From positions 186,001-250,000 of the forward strand of contig DATKVC010000010.1 in the NCBI GenBank assembly GCA_035530275.1: a stretch of DNA of 64,000 nt, written 5' to 3'. A program made the position numbers and the translations under genes. The notes below the pieces were generated by a model. That model did no database searches, was not told the DNA's origin, and was given only the letters and a program-made list of their open reading frames with translations. This document shows, in pieces, positions 45,191 to 53,562 of this stretch; within the stretch, counting starts at the first letter, position 1, and every line of letters begins with the position of its first letter. Origin of the DNA: CAIJMU01 sp035530275. Lineage in GTDB: Bacteria > Spirochaetota > Spirochaetia > Treponematales > Rectinemataceae.

Positions 45191-47654
45191 GCGAAGCCGA
45201 CTTCGGCGCCAGCCTGAGCCCCTCCTTGCCGAGGCCGACCCTCACCACGGCACCCGGCCCCGCCTTTCCGGCGAGAATGAGTTCCGAAAGGGGATCCTCG
45301 ATCTCGGCCTGGATGAGTCGACGCATCGGGCGGGCGCCATAGACGGGGTCGTAGCCCTTCTCGACGAGCCAGTCGCGCGCCGTCTTCGTGACGTCGAGGG
45401 AGAGTCCCCGCGCCGCCACCCTTCGACCCAGTTCCGAAAGCTCGATGTCGAGAATGGCAGCGATCTCTTTCCTGAGCAGAGGCCTGAACACCACTATGTC
45501 GTCCAACCTGTTGATGAACTCCGGGTTGAAGCGCCGCTTGAGTTCCGAGAGGCTCGCCGATTTCACTTCGGAGTAGGAGAGGAGCCTGTCCTCGGAGCGG
45601 AAACCAAGACCGCCGGTCGAGAGCTCCCTCGCGCCGACATTGCTCGTCATGATGACAACGCAGTTTCGGAACGAGACCGAATGGCCGAGATTGTCCCGAA
45701 GCTCGCCCTCCTCGAGAAGCTGGAGGAGGAGGTTGAAGATCTCGGGGTGGGCCTTTTCGATCTCGTCGAAGAGGACGACGGAATAGGGCCGTCGACGAAT
45801 CTTCTCGGTGAGCATGCCGCCTTCCTCATAGCCGACATAGCCGGGGGGCGATCCGACGAGTCGCGCGGCGTTGTGCCTTTCCATGTAATCCGACATGTCA
45901 ATGCGCACGAGAGCGTCCTCGCTGCCGAAGAGGAGGGAGGCCAGGGTCTTGGCGACGAGGGTCTTGCCCACGCCGGTGGGCCCGAGGAACATGAAGGAAC
46001 CGAGGGGTCTCCGCCCATCCGAGACGCCCGAACGCGAGCGCCTGATGGCGGCGGCGACGAGGCCTATGGCATCGGCCTGACCCACGACCCGCCTGTGCAT
46101 TTCCTCCTCGAGGCCGAGGAGCTTCGCGGTTTCGCTTTCGGCCAACCTGCCGAGGGGAATGCCCGTGGCCTCGGAGAGGATCATTTGCAAATCGTTGTCG
46201 GTGACGGGGGAGCTTGCGCTTCCGCCCGCCGCCATCCACTCGGCCTTGACGGCTTCGAGCCTGAGCCGAAGGGCACGGACCCGGTCGCGGATCTCGGCCG
46301 CACGCTCGTAGTTCTGCGTGGACACGAGGGCGAGTTTCTCCTCGGTCAGCCTGGCGATCTCGGCTTCGATGTCACCCAACTCGGCCGGGCGTTTGGGGCT
46401 AGCGATCTTGCGATAGGCGCCGGCTTCGTCGAGAAGGTCGATGGCCTTGTCGGGGAAGCGGCGCTCGGGCAGATAGCGCTGCGAAAGGTCGACGGCCGCG
46501 TCGAGGGCGGCCTGGGTATAGGCGACCCCATGGAATTCCTCATAGCGGGACCTGATGCCCTCGAGTATAACGCGGGTGTCTCCGGGGGTAGGCTCCTCGA
46601 CGAGAACGAGCTGGAATCGCCTTTCGAGGGCCGCGTCCTTTTCGAGGTGGCGACGGTACTCCGCCAATGTTGTGGCGCCGATGCACTGAAGTTCCCCCCG
46701 CGCGAGCGCGGGTTTGAGCATGTTGGAGGCGTCGATCGTCCCCTCCGCGCCTCCAGCTCCGATGACGGTATGAAGTTCGTCGATGAAGAGGATGACATTG
46801 CCCGCTTGGAGTATCTCTTTCATGATTTTCTTGAGGCGTTCCTCGAATTCTCCGCGGTACTTCGTGCCCGCGACGATCGAGGCGAGATCGAGAGCGAGGA
46901 GGCGTTTGCGGGCGAGGTCGTCGGGCACACGTCCCTCGGCCAATCTCAAGGCGAGCCCTTCAACGATAGCCGTCTTGCCGACCCCGGGTTCTCCGACGAG
47001 GACGGGGTTGTTCTTCGTCCTCCTCGATAAGATGCGGATGACCCTATCGATTTCGCGTGTACGCCCGATGACCGGATCGAGGGCCGCGTCGCGGGCGAGT
47101 TGGGTGAGGTCGCGCGAATGTTCGTCGAGGAGGGCCGTGCGGGTGGGCGCTGGCCGCGAGGCCTGGGCATGCTGGGGGCCGGCCGTCCCCGATTGTCCCT
47201 CGTCCTGACGCGCTTCGACGGCCCGGATTTCACCGAGACCTCCGCGAAGCCGCTCGATCGAAAGGCCCTTTCTCGCTAGGAATATCTCGGTCACGGAGCC
47301 GGATTCCCGGGCGGCGGCGAGGAGAAGATGCTCTGTGCCGATATATTCGGCGCCGGCGACGCTCGCCTCCTCGGCTGCCGCTTCGAGGAGGCTTCGACTC
47401 CTCCTCGAAAGAGGAAGGTCGCCGAGGACGAAGGCTCCTCTCTTCCGTTCGATGGCTCGCTCAAGTTCGGCCCGGAGCTCGAGCATATCGATCTTGAGAG
47501 AGCGCAAGAGCGCAAAAGCCGTCCCCTCGCCTTCGCCGAGGATGGCAATAAGAATATGCTCGGGCAGGACCTGATCGGCCCTGTTTTTCCTCGCCTCTTC
47601 CTGGGATAGCTGCGTGAGCACGCGCTGGGCGCGCTGCGTCAGACCTCTGAACAT
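45168..47654 (-). CDS. clpC: AAA+ protease ATPase ClpC
   Basis: Hsp100 unfoldase that feeds substrates to ClpP. The 828-residue protein has an N-terminal double repeat domain, AAA-1 with 'GEPGVGKTAIVEGLALRLAE', a middle domain with a UVR motif ('ALVSTQNYERAAEIRDRVRA'), and AAA-2 with 'GPTGVGKTLVAKTLASLLF' and 'VVIMTSNVGARELS'. The UVR and middle domain mark it as ClpC rather than ClpA. The start is the ATG at 47654: AGGAGG ends 6 nt before it, whereas the ATG at 47660 directly abuts that site. The ATG shares one base with the stop of the McsA/McsB-like gene (TGATG), so translation is coupled. The conserved ClpP-binding loop should be checked. Confidence 0.97.
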   Translation of the reverse strand: MFRGLTQRAQRVLTQLSQEEARKNRADQVLPEHILIAILGEGEGTAFALLRSLKIDMLELRAELERAIERKRGAFVLGDLPLSRRSRSLLEAAAEEASVAGAEYIGTEHLLLAAARESGSVTEIFLARKGLSIERLRGGLGEIRAVEARQDEGQSGTAGPQHAQASRPAPTRTALLDEHSRDLTQLARDAALDPVIGRTREIDRVIRILSRRTKNNPVLVGEPGVGKTAIVEGLALRLAEGRVPDDLARKRLLALDLASIVAGTKYRGEFEERLKKIMKEILQAGNVILFIDELHTVIGAGGAEGTIDASNMLKPALARGELQCIGATTLAEYRRHLEKDAALERRFQLVLVEEPTPGDTRVILEGIRSRYEEFHGVAYTQAALDAAVDLSQRYLPERRFPDKAIDLLDEAGAYRKIASPKRPAELGDIEAEIARLTEEKLALVSTQNYERAAEIRDRVRALRLRLEAVKAEWMAAGGSASSPVTDNDLQMILSEATGIPLGRLAESETAKLLGLEEEMHRRVVGQADAIGLVAAAIRRSRSGVSDGRRPLGSFMFLGPTGVGKTLVAKTLASLLFGSEDALVRIDMSDYMERHNAARLVGSPPGYVGYEEGGMLTEKIRRRPYSVVLFDEIEKAHPEIFNLLLQLLEEGELRDNLGHSVSFRNCVVIMTSNVGARELSTGGLGFRSEDRLLSYSEVKSASLSELKRRFNPEFINRLDDIVVFRPLLRKEIAAILDIELSELGRRVAARGLSLDVTKTARDWLVEKGYDPVYGARPMRRLIQAEIEDPLSELILAGKAGPGAVVRVGLGKEGLRLAPKSASLNPVPRR

Positions 47655-49036
47655 CACCATCCTCCTTGGGTTTTCAGGAAGGGGCCGGGCATCGCGAAGG
47701 GCTCATCGAGGCCCAGACTGGATCGGAGTCGATTCGCCCTTTCCCTGGCCTCGAGGCCGGGAAGGCGAGTATTTGCGATCGGAGTGGAAGCATCCTGCCT
47801 GCCTGCGCCTGGCGAGTGGCCGAGCAGGAGAAGTTCGCCGAGCCGGTCGGCGGAAAAGCCGGGTACGTAGCCGCCGAGGACGGCGAGCCTGAGATCGGAG
47901 AGGGCCTCAAGGCTTTCGCCAACAGAGAGAGAACGAGCCTTCGTGATGAGACCATAGGCCCGCCCTCCCCTGTCCAAGAGCTCTTCGCCCGCCCTGGCGA
48001 CGAGTTCTTTCAGGGTGGATGCTTCCATCGCAGCCAACCTCAGGGCTGTGCCAGCGAGAGCCTCGGGCGGCGCTTCGAGCTCCTCTCCGGCCTTGAGCAA
48101 CCACAGGGCTCCCGCGGAACCATGATCGGAACCCGATCGACCTTCAAGCGACCAGCCCTCGGAGAGGGCTGCCCTGAGAACCTGGTCGAGGGCGCCGCCC
48201 ATTTCGAGAGCGGGAAGATGCATCAGAATTTCACCCGTGAGTCCTGCACCGAAGTCCCAAAACGATCGCGAGACGAAGCCGAATTCCTGGTCTCGTACGG
48301 GATCAATGAGGCTATCGATCTCCCGTTGGGCCGCGAGCAACTCGCCTTCATATCGCGAGAGTTCGGGGTCCGCGGCCGAAATTCTAAGCGAAAGATGGTC
48401 GTCACAATCGACGAGGCAAACCAGCGACGTCCCGTCCTTGAAGCCCACGAGCGATTCGCTGTCCGCCAACCAGAAGGGAGGAGGCGAGGCCGCGACAACG
48501 AGCCGCGACCACTCCTCGGTTCGGAGCTCGCCCAGCCGCCTTAATCCAAATCCTGCCTTCGGGAGAAGGCTAAGGGCCTGTTCTCGCGCCGGATGGGGAT
48601 TCTTCGGCCCGGAAAGCGGAATGCCGGGCCAAACTCGCCCGATTCGCAATCTGCCCTGGAGGAAAGAGGGAAGACGCAGAGCACCTGCGCCGACTTTGCG
48701 CTCGACCCCATCGCGGGGAAAAGCGGCCGGTCGACGCCGGGAAAGGCGGTCGCGGATTTCGTCACGGAATACGTCGATACAGCGAAGGCAGCCAATGCGG
48801 CCTGTCCTCCTAAGGCTATCGATGTCATGGCCGCAATCGGGACAGGAAGATAGACCCGAAGAGGCGGGAACCGCCCTTCCGAGCAGGGCTTCGAAATCGA
48901 TGGCGATGCTGCCGCCCCTGGCCCTGAGTCCCTTCTCGCCGGCGCAGTCTTGGCAAAGACTTTCTTCCGCGGCCCCCGAAGGGCCCCGTCGAAGGAGGAC
49001 GATATCTGCTTCTGCCCCGCAAATCGAACATGCCAT
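47654..49036 (-). CDS. Fused McsA-McsB-like protein with degenerate arginine-kinase site
   Basis: A 460-residue protein. Residues 1-110 match McsA: four CxxC pairs (C3/C6, C28/C31, C65/C68, C83/C86), including 'RRTGRIGCLRCIDVF', which parallels Bacillus 'RKIGRFGCSECYKTF'. Residues about 160-440 align with McsB: 'VDCDDHLSLRI' for INEEDHLRI, and 'GFVSRSFWDFGAGL' followed by HLPAL for GYLTxCPTNVGTGL. The catalytic Cys becomes Ser (S258) and CPTN is lost. 'GRSGSDHGSAG' replaces RGxYGEGSEAxGN. 'RAYGLITKARSLSVGESLE' keeps the late McsB helix pattern. McsA's UVR segment is missing. Likely a non-catalytic ClpC adaptor or regulator. AAGG lies about 8 nt before the ATG; coupled to clpC. The McsB assignment is from remembered family sequences. 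Confidence 0.8.
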   Translation of the reverse strand: MACSICGAEADIVLLRRGPSGAAEESLCQDCAGEKGLRARGGSIAIDFEALLGRAVPASSGLSSCPDCGHDIDSLRRTGRIGCLRCIDVFRDEIRDRLSRRRPAAFPRDGVERKVGAGALRLPSFLQGRLRIGRVWPGIPLSGPKNPHPAREQALSLLPKAGFGLRRLGELRTEEWSRLVVAASPPPFWLADSESLVGFKDGTSLVCLVDCDDHLSLRISAADPELSRYEGELLAAQREIDSLIDPVRDQEFGFVSRSFWDFGAGLTGEILMHLPALEMGGALDQVLRAALSEGWSLEGRSGSDHGSAGALWLLKAGEELEAPPEALAGTALRLAAMEASTLKELVARAGEELLDRGGRAYGLITKARSLSVGESLEALSDLRLAVLGGYVPGFSADRLGELLLLGHSPGAGRQDASTPIANTRLPGLEARERANRLRSSLGLDEPFAMPGPFLKTQGGW

Positions 49037-49044
49037 AGCGCGCC

Positions 49045-49072
49045 TTACAACTCCTCAAAGACAGTATACTAT
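49045..49072. promoter_or_regulatory. Divergent promoter region with AGTATACT palindrome
   Basis: In the 88-nt gap between the McsA/McsB-like gene and the ABC transporter, an 8-nt palindrome AGTATACT (49063-49070) gives -10-like hexamers on both strands. On the + strand TTACAA (49045) and TACTAT (49067) are 16 nt apart. A convincing -35 is not seen on the - strand. No CtsR-type repeat was found. Confidence 0.35.
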
Positions 49073-49124
49073 CAGACGGCGGCTTCGCCCGTGCAAAGCA
49101 AGCGCCAAGAACTGTGGAGGTTCA

Positions 49125-50081
49125 ATGAAATCGGCATTTTCGCGCCTCATCCTTGGAATTATGGTGCTCTTCTCCCTCCCCCTGTTTCCCGAGGGCAGGG
49201 TACCGGTGATAGCGGCCCTCAAAGGCCCGAGCGGCATCGCCTTGGTTCAGCTCTTCGAAAATCCTCCCACCTTATCTGACGGCCGCGTCGCGCGAATGGA
49301 AGCCGTCGGCAGCGCCGACCTCATGGTCGCTAAACTCGTATCGGGCGAATACCAAGTGGCAGTACTCCCTATCAACATGGCCGCTAAACTCAGGCGTTCA
49401 GGCGTCGATCTTTCTCTCGCTGCCGTCATCGGCAACGGCATGCTCAGCTTCCTCACCAACAATCCCGCCATTGCGGGAATCCCCGACCTCAAAGGCAGGA
49501 GGGTCGACGTCGCGGGACAGGGGGCGACGCCCGAGTTCCTGTTCAGGCGCCTCCTAAAGGACGGCGGTCTCGATCCCGGAAAGGACCTCCAGCTCTCCTT
49601 CGCCCTTGGCTATCCAGACATGGCAGCAGCCCTCGCCTCGGGCGCCATAGAATCGGCGGTCCTCCCCGAGCCCTTCGTCACCCTCGCGCGCATGAAGAAC
49701 AAAGCCCTTCGATCCCCGATCGATCTCCGCGCGCTCTGGAAGGTTTCCACGGGAATGGATGATTATCCGATGACGGCCCTGGTGATCCGAAACGACTCGG
49801 GCATCGACAGGGCGGACGCGCGAATCATCCTCAACGCCGTGCACGCCTCCATCGAAAGGACCCTGCAAGATCCGGCGGGCGCCGGCGTCCTCGTAGCCAA
49901 GCACGATCTCGGACTGGCCGCCGCCATAGCCACGGCGGCGATCCCGCGCTGCAATTTCGTCTACCTCGAGGCGAAGGAGGCGAAGCCGGAAATCACGGCC
50001 CTCCTTTCGGTCTTCCTCGAATCCGCCCCAGCCTCAATCGGAGGAGCTCTGCCCGACGATGCCTTCTACGCAAGCTACTGA
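49125..50081 (+). CDS. ABC transporter substrate-binding protein (NitT/TauT type)
   Basis: A 318-residue exported binding protein with signal peptide 'RLILGIMVLFSLPLFPEG' and no obvious lipobox, which is unusual beside so many lipoproteins. The mature part has the NMT1/SsuA-like layout: 'VIAALKGPSGIALVQLF', 'ADLMVAKLVSGEYQVAVLP', 'IPDLKGRRVDVAGQGATPE', 'ESAVLPEPFVTLAR'. GGAGG lies 4 nt before the ATG at 49125. The ligand cannot be inferred; relatives bind sulfonates, nitrate, thiamine precursors or riboflavin. It overlaps the permease gene by 23 nt. Confidence 0.88.
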   Translation: MKSAFSRLILGIMVLFSLPLFPEGRVPVIAALKGPSGIALVQLFENPPTLSDGRVARMEAVGSADLMVAKLVSGEYQVAVLPINMAAKLRRSGVDLSLAAVIGNGMLSFLTNNPAIAGIPDLKGRRVDVAGQGATPEFLFRRLLKDGGLDPGKDLQLSFALGYPDMAAALASGAIESAVLPEPFVTLARMKNKALRSPIDLRALWKVSTGMDDYPMTALVIRNDSGIDRADARIILNAVHASIERTLQDPAGAGVLVAKHDLGLAAAIATAAIPRCNFVYLEAKEAKPEITALLSVFLESAPASIGGALPDDAFYASY

Positions 50082-50850
50082 GGGTCCGCCTCAAAGGGGT
50101 GGAGGTGTCGCGAAGAGGCGACTCGTCGGCATTGGTTCTATCGTTTTCCTCCTGGCGCTCTGGCAAGTGGGCGCGGTCGCTATAGACAAGGAAATCATCC
50201 TTCCCTCGCCCCTGCGGGTGCTGGAGGAATTGATTTCGCTCGCGCCTACCGCCGACTTCTTGAGCTCCGTGGCCGCGACATTTTTCCGCGGGCTCGAGGC
50301 CTTCATCCTAAGCGGCATCGTCGGCGCCGTGGCCGGTTTCGCATCGGGACGCTCGCCGACGGTCAAAGCGGCCTTGGCCCCCCTCCTCACCACGATACGG
50401 GCGACGCCCGTTCTCGCCTTGATCCTCCTCGCCCTCCTCTGGTTTCCCTCAGGCTTCGTGCCTATTTTCTCGGCATTCCTCATGGCCTTTCCGGTCATGG
50501 CCGCTTCCGCGATGCAGGGAGCGATGGCGGCACCTCACGAGCTTCTCGAAATGGCCAGTCTCTTCAAGGTGCCCAGGTCCAAGGTGTTCTTTCAATTGCG
50601 ACTTCCTGCCGCGGCTCCCTATTTCGCGGCAGGCGCCAGGGCTTCCCTCGGCCTCTCCTGGAAGGTGGTGGTCGCCGGCGAAGTCCTCGCCCAGCCTCGC
50701 TTGGCAATCGGATCGGGCCTCCAATCCTCGCGAGTTCTCCTTGAGACGCCGAGGGTCTTCGCCTGGGCCTTCGCTGCCATACTCCTCTGCGGCCTCACCG
50801 AGTGGCTCTTCGGCCGCCTCGTCGCGAAGGGTGCATCCCATGGCCTTTAA
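50059..50850 (+). CDS. ABC transporter permease (NitT/TauT type)
   Basis: A 263-residue permease with about six membrane helices ('IGSIVFLLALWQVGAVAI', 'AFILSGIVGAVAGFASG', 'PVLALILLALLWFPSGFVP'). The cytoplasmic EAA-type coupling loop is 'ELLEMASLFKVPRSKVFFQL' followed by RLPAAAPY. It starts inside the binding-protein gene and overlaps the ATPase gene by 11 nt, so all three components are translationally coupled. Confidence 0.9.
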   Translation: MPSTQATEGPPQRGGGVAKRRLVGIGSIVFLLALWQVGAVAIDKEIILPSPLRVLEELISLAPTADFLSSVAATFFRGLEAFILSGIVGAVAGFASGRSPTVKAALAPLLTTIRATPVLALILLALLWFPSGFVPIFSAFLMAFPVMAASAMQGAMAAPHELLEMASLFKVPRSKVFFQLRLPAAAPYFAAGARASLGLSWKVVVAGEVLAQPRLAIGSGLQSSRVLLETPRVFAWAFAAILLCGLTEWLFGRLVAKGASHGL

Positions 50851-51556
50851 CCTCGGCAACATCAGGAAAAAATTCGGCGAGCTCGCCGTCCTCGACGGCA
50901 TCGACATCGAGATCGCCTCCTCGGAACTTCTCGTGATCCTCGGCCCCTCCGGTTGCGGAAAGACGACTCTGCTCAAAATCATCGCGGGCCTCGATCGGGA
51001 CTTCGAGGGAAGACGCGAGGGTTTCGAAGCTTCGAATTTTTCCTTTGTCTTTCAGGATCACCGCCTCCTTCCATGGGAAAGCGCGGTGGACAACGCACTC
51101 TTCGCGCTCTCGGGTTCGGGGCTTTCGCGGGAGTCGGCGCTGGAGAGAATCAAGCGCTATGTCAGCCTGTCCGGACTCGAGGGTCACGAGAATCGGCCCG
51201 TTCGCGAGCTTTCCGGAGGCATGCGCCAGAGGGCTTCCCTCGTGCGCGCCTTCGCGATGCCGGCAGACCTCCTCCTCCTCGACGAGGCATTTCAGTCGGT
51301 GGATCTCAAGCGAAAGCGGGAATTGATGGGGATATTCCTCGAACTTCGGGCGATGGAAGGGAACGCATCCATCCTCGTCACCCACGATCCCGGCGAGGCC
51401 CTGTGGCTCGGCGACCGCATCGTCGTGCTTTCGGATAGGCCGGCAAAGGTCTTGGATGTATTCGACATCGACCTGCCCCGGGAAGGCCGGGAGGCGGGCA
51501 TGCCTGAGATCGCAGGACTTGAGAGGCGCCTCAACGCCGCCTTGCTCGGCTCCTGA
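50840..51556 (+). CDS. ABC transporter ATPase (NitT/TauT type)
   Basis: A 238-residue ATPase with Walker A 'LGPSGCGKTTLLKIIAG', Q-loop 'FVFQDHRLLPWESAVDN', signature 'ELSGGMRQRASLVRAFAMPA', Walker B 'LLLLDEAFQSVD', and H-loop 'ILVTHDPGEAL'. The 'RLLPW' Q-loop is typical of the SsuB/TauB/NrtD group. The start is the ATG at 50840; the frame upstream is inside the permease gene. Confidence 0.95.
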   Translation: MAFNLGNIRKKFGELAVLDGIDIEIASSELLVILGPSGCGKTTLLKIIAGLDRDFEGRREGFEASNFSFVFQDHRLLPWESAVDNALFALSGSGLSRESALERIKRYVSLSGLEGHENRPVRELSGGMRQRASLVRAFAMPADLLLLDEAFQSVDLKRKRELMGIFLELRAMEGNASILVTHDPGEALWLGDRIVVLSDRPAKVLDVFDIDLPREGREAGMPEIAGLERRLNAALLGS

Positions 51557-51582
51557 GCGCGATGCCGACGGCCTTGGACGCC

Positions 51583-52041
51583 TCAGACTTCCTCTTCGAA
51601 GTCCTCGAAGGCCTTGTCGATGTCAAGAACCACGATGAAGGATCCATCGTAGGCGTAGACGCCTTTGACCATGTCATCGAGGCGACTTGTGCCGAATCCC
51701 GCCGACCGATCGAGTTTGTCAACCTCGAAATCGATGACTTCACGCACGGTATCGGCGAGTATGCCGATGGTGATATCGTCTCCACCCTGCTTTACCTGGA
51801 GGACGACGATGCTCGAAGCCTTGGCGAGATCGGTGAGTCCCGTGCCGAAGCGGACCCGGAGATCGGCCACGGGAATCACCGTGCCGCGATAGTTGATGAC
51901 GCCGCGGAGCTGTTCCGGGGCTCGGGGTACATGGGTGACGGGAATCATTTCGAGGACGACCTCGACCCGCTCGACCTCCACGGCATAGGCGCTTCCGTCG
52001 AGATCGAAGGCCAGGTATCTCCGCATCGCCGAACCGTCCAT
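51583..52041 (-). CDS. cheW: Chemotaxis coupling protein CheW
   Basis: SH3-like adaptor joining chemoreceptors to CheA. The 152-residue protein has 'RYLAFDLDGSAYAVEVERVE', 'IPVTHVPRAPEQLRGVINYR', 'GTVIPVADLRVRFG' and 'GILADTVREVIDFEVDKLD'. An acidic tail (FEDFEEEV) ends it. Start at 52041; a later ATG at 52026 is possible. Last gene of the STAS-cheA-cheR-cheB-cheY-cheW operon. Confidence 0.96.
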   Translation of the reverse strand: MDGSAMRRYLAFDLDGSAYAVEVERVEVVLEMIPVTHVPRAPEQLRGVINYRGTVIPVADLRVRFGTGLTDLAKASSIVVLQVKQGGDDITIGILADTVREVIDFEVDKLDRSAGFGTSRLDDMVKGVYAYDGSFIVVLDIDKAFEDFEEEV

Positions 52042-52051
52042 GGCGGCAGCC

Positions 52052-52420
52052 CTACTCCGCCACTTTCTTGACGATGGAGAGGAGCTTCTCCGCGTTGAAG
52101 GGCTTGACGATCCAGCCCGTCGCTCCCGCCTCCTTGCCTTCGTTCATTTTGGTGCCCTGAGACTCCGTGGTGAGCACGAGAATGGGCGTGAATTTGAAGG
52201 CCGGAAGTTCTCGGGCCTTTCGTATGAAGCCGATGCCGTCGAGGTTGGGCATGTTCACGTCGGTGATGATGAGATCGAAGGCGCCGGCGCTCGCCAGGAC
52301 ATTCAGTCCTTCCTGGCCGTCCTGCGCCTCGAGAGTCTCATAGCCTTCCTGCTGAAGAATGAACGAAATGCTTTGGCGGATCGCCGCGGAGTCATCGATT
52401 ACCAGAATTTTTTTAGCCAT
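52052..52420 (-). CDS. cheY: Chemotaxis response regulator CheY
   Basis: A 122-residue receiver-only protein. It has the acidic pair D9/D10 ('ILVIDDSAAIRQS'), phospho-acceptor D54 ('LIITDVNMPNLDGIGFI'), the switch 'ILVLTTESQGTK' and the conserved Lys in 'GWIVKPFNAEKLL'. Phospho-CheY binds the flagellar switch. AAGGGAG lies 5 nt before the ATG at 52420; longer upstream reading is not coding. Confidence 0.97.
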   Translation of the reverse strand: MAKKILVIDDSAAIRQSISFILQQEGYETLEAQDGQEGLNVLASAGAFDLIITDVNMPNLDGIGFIRKARELPAFKFTPILVLTTESQGTKMNEGKEAGATGWIVKPFNAEKLLSIVKKVAE

Positions 52421-52466
52421 GCTGCTCCCTTCCCGTCGGCCGTGCCGACCTCGATATCCAGGCGCC

Positions 52467-53552
52467 TCAACGCGCGCGCCGGACGACTTCCTCGGCGATC
52501 CCGTCGAGCGCGACCACCGAATCCACACCGCCGAGCTTGATGGCCTCGTTGGGCATGCCGAAAACGACGCAACTCGCCTCGTCCTGCGCGACCGTATGAG
52601 CGCCTGCGTCGTGAAGCTCCTTCATTCCCCTCGCCCCGTCGTCGCCCATGCCCGTCATGATGACTCCGACCGCGTTCTTGCCCGCATATCGCGCGGCCGA
52701 TCGAAAGAGCACGTCGACACTCGGCCGATGCCGACACACCAGGGGACCTTCCTTGACCTCGACATAATAGCGCGCCCCCGAGCGTTTGAGGAGGGTGTGT
52801 TTGTTGCCGGGCGCGATCAGGGCTCGACCCCGGATGACCGTGTCGTCGTCGGCCGCTTCTTTCACCTTGATCCTACAGACGGAATCGAGGCGCTTCGCAA
52901 ATGCGGCGGTAAAATGCTCGGGCATGTGCTGGACTATGACAATGCCGGGGCAGTCCTCGGGAAAGGCCTCGAGAAACTCTCTCAGCGCCTCGGTTCCCCC
53001 CGTGGAAGCCCCGACGACGACGACTTTCTCGGTCGTCTCGACGGAAACGCGCCCTGCCTCCGGCTTGGGGAGCATGACATCGGCCGTCAACTTCGGCTCG
53101 ACCTGCCGGGCTTCTCGCGGCGGGCCCTTGTAATTGCGAAGTCGACCCCGGCTGAGATGGGCGGCCTTCACCGCGTCGCAAAGGCGCACCGTCGACTCTT
53201 CCAGGAATTGTTTGGTACCCAGTCGAGGCTTCTGCACGATTTCCACGGCGCCGTATTCGAGGGCCTTGAGCGCGTTGTCCGAACCTTCCTCGGTCTTGGA
53301 GGAGCACACCACCACCGGAAGGGGATTTTTTTCCATAATGGAGCGCAAAAAGGTCAATCCATCCATCCGCGGCATCTCGACGTCGGTGATGACGACGTCG
53401 GGAGCCTCGTTGTCGAGGTAGCGTTGGGCGAAGATGGGATCTGCCGCGACGCCCACAACCTCGATGCTCGAATCGGAATCGAGGACTTCCTTTAGGGTCT
53501 GTCGCACGACGGCGGAATCGTCGACGATGAGGACCCTTATCGGTTTCAGCAT
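52467..53552 (-). CDS. cheB: Chemotaxis protein-glutamate methylesterase CheB
   Basis: Demethylates and deamidates chemoreceptors when phosphorylated by CheA. The 361-residue protein has an N-terminal receiver ('VLIVDDSAVVRQTLKEVL', D57 in 'VVITDVEMPRMDGLTFL'), a linker, and the esterase domain with 'VVVGASTGGTEALREFL' (Ser), 'IVIVQHMPEHFTAAFAKRL' (His) and 'GVIMTGMGDDGARGMKEL' (Asp). Ten nucleotides after cheR. Confidence 0.97.
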   Translation of the reverse strand: MLKPIRVLIVDDSAVVRQTLKEVLDSDSSIEVVGVAADPIFAQRYLDNEAPDVVITDVEMPRMDGLTFLRSIMEKNPLPVVVCSSKTEEGSDNALKALEYGAVEIVQKPRLGTKQFLEESTVRLCDAVKAAHLSRGRLRNYKGPPREARQVEPKLTADVMLPKPEAGRVSVETTEKVVVVGASTGGTEALREFLEAFPEDCPGIVIVQHMPEHFTAAFAKRLDSVCRIKVKEAADDDTVIRGRALIAPGNKHTLLKRSGARYYVEVKEGPLVCRHRPSVDVLFRSAARYAGKNAVGVIMTGMGDDGARGMKELHDAGAHTVAQDEASCVVFGMPNEAIKLGGVDSVVALDGIAEEVVRRAR

Positions 53553-53562
53553 CTGCCGCTCC

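Noticed and set aside
48237..49124. N-terminal extension of the ABC binding protein
   Set aside because: It is antisense to the McsA/McsB-like gene; signal peptide and GGAGG support the ATG at 49125.
49037..49124. CtsR operator for the clpC operon
   Set aside because: No GGTCAAA-type direct repeat on either strand.
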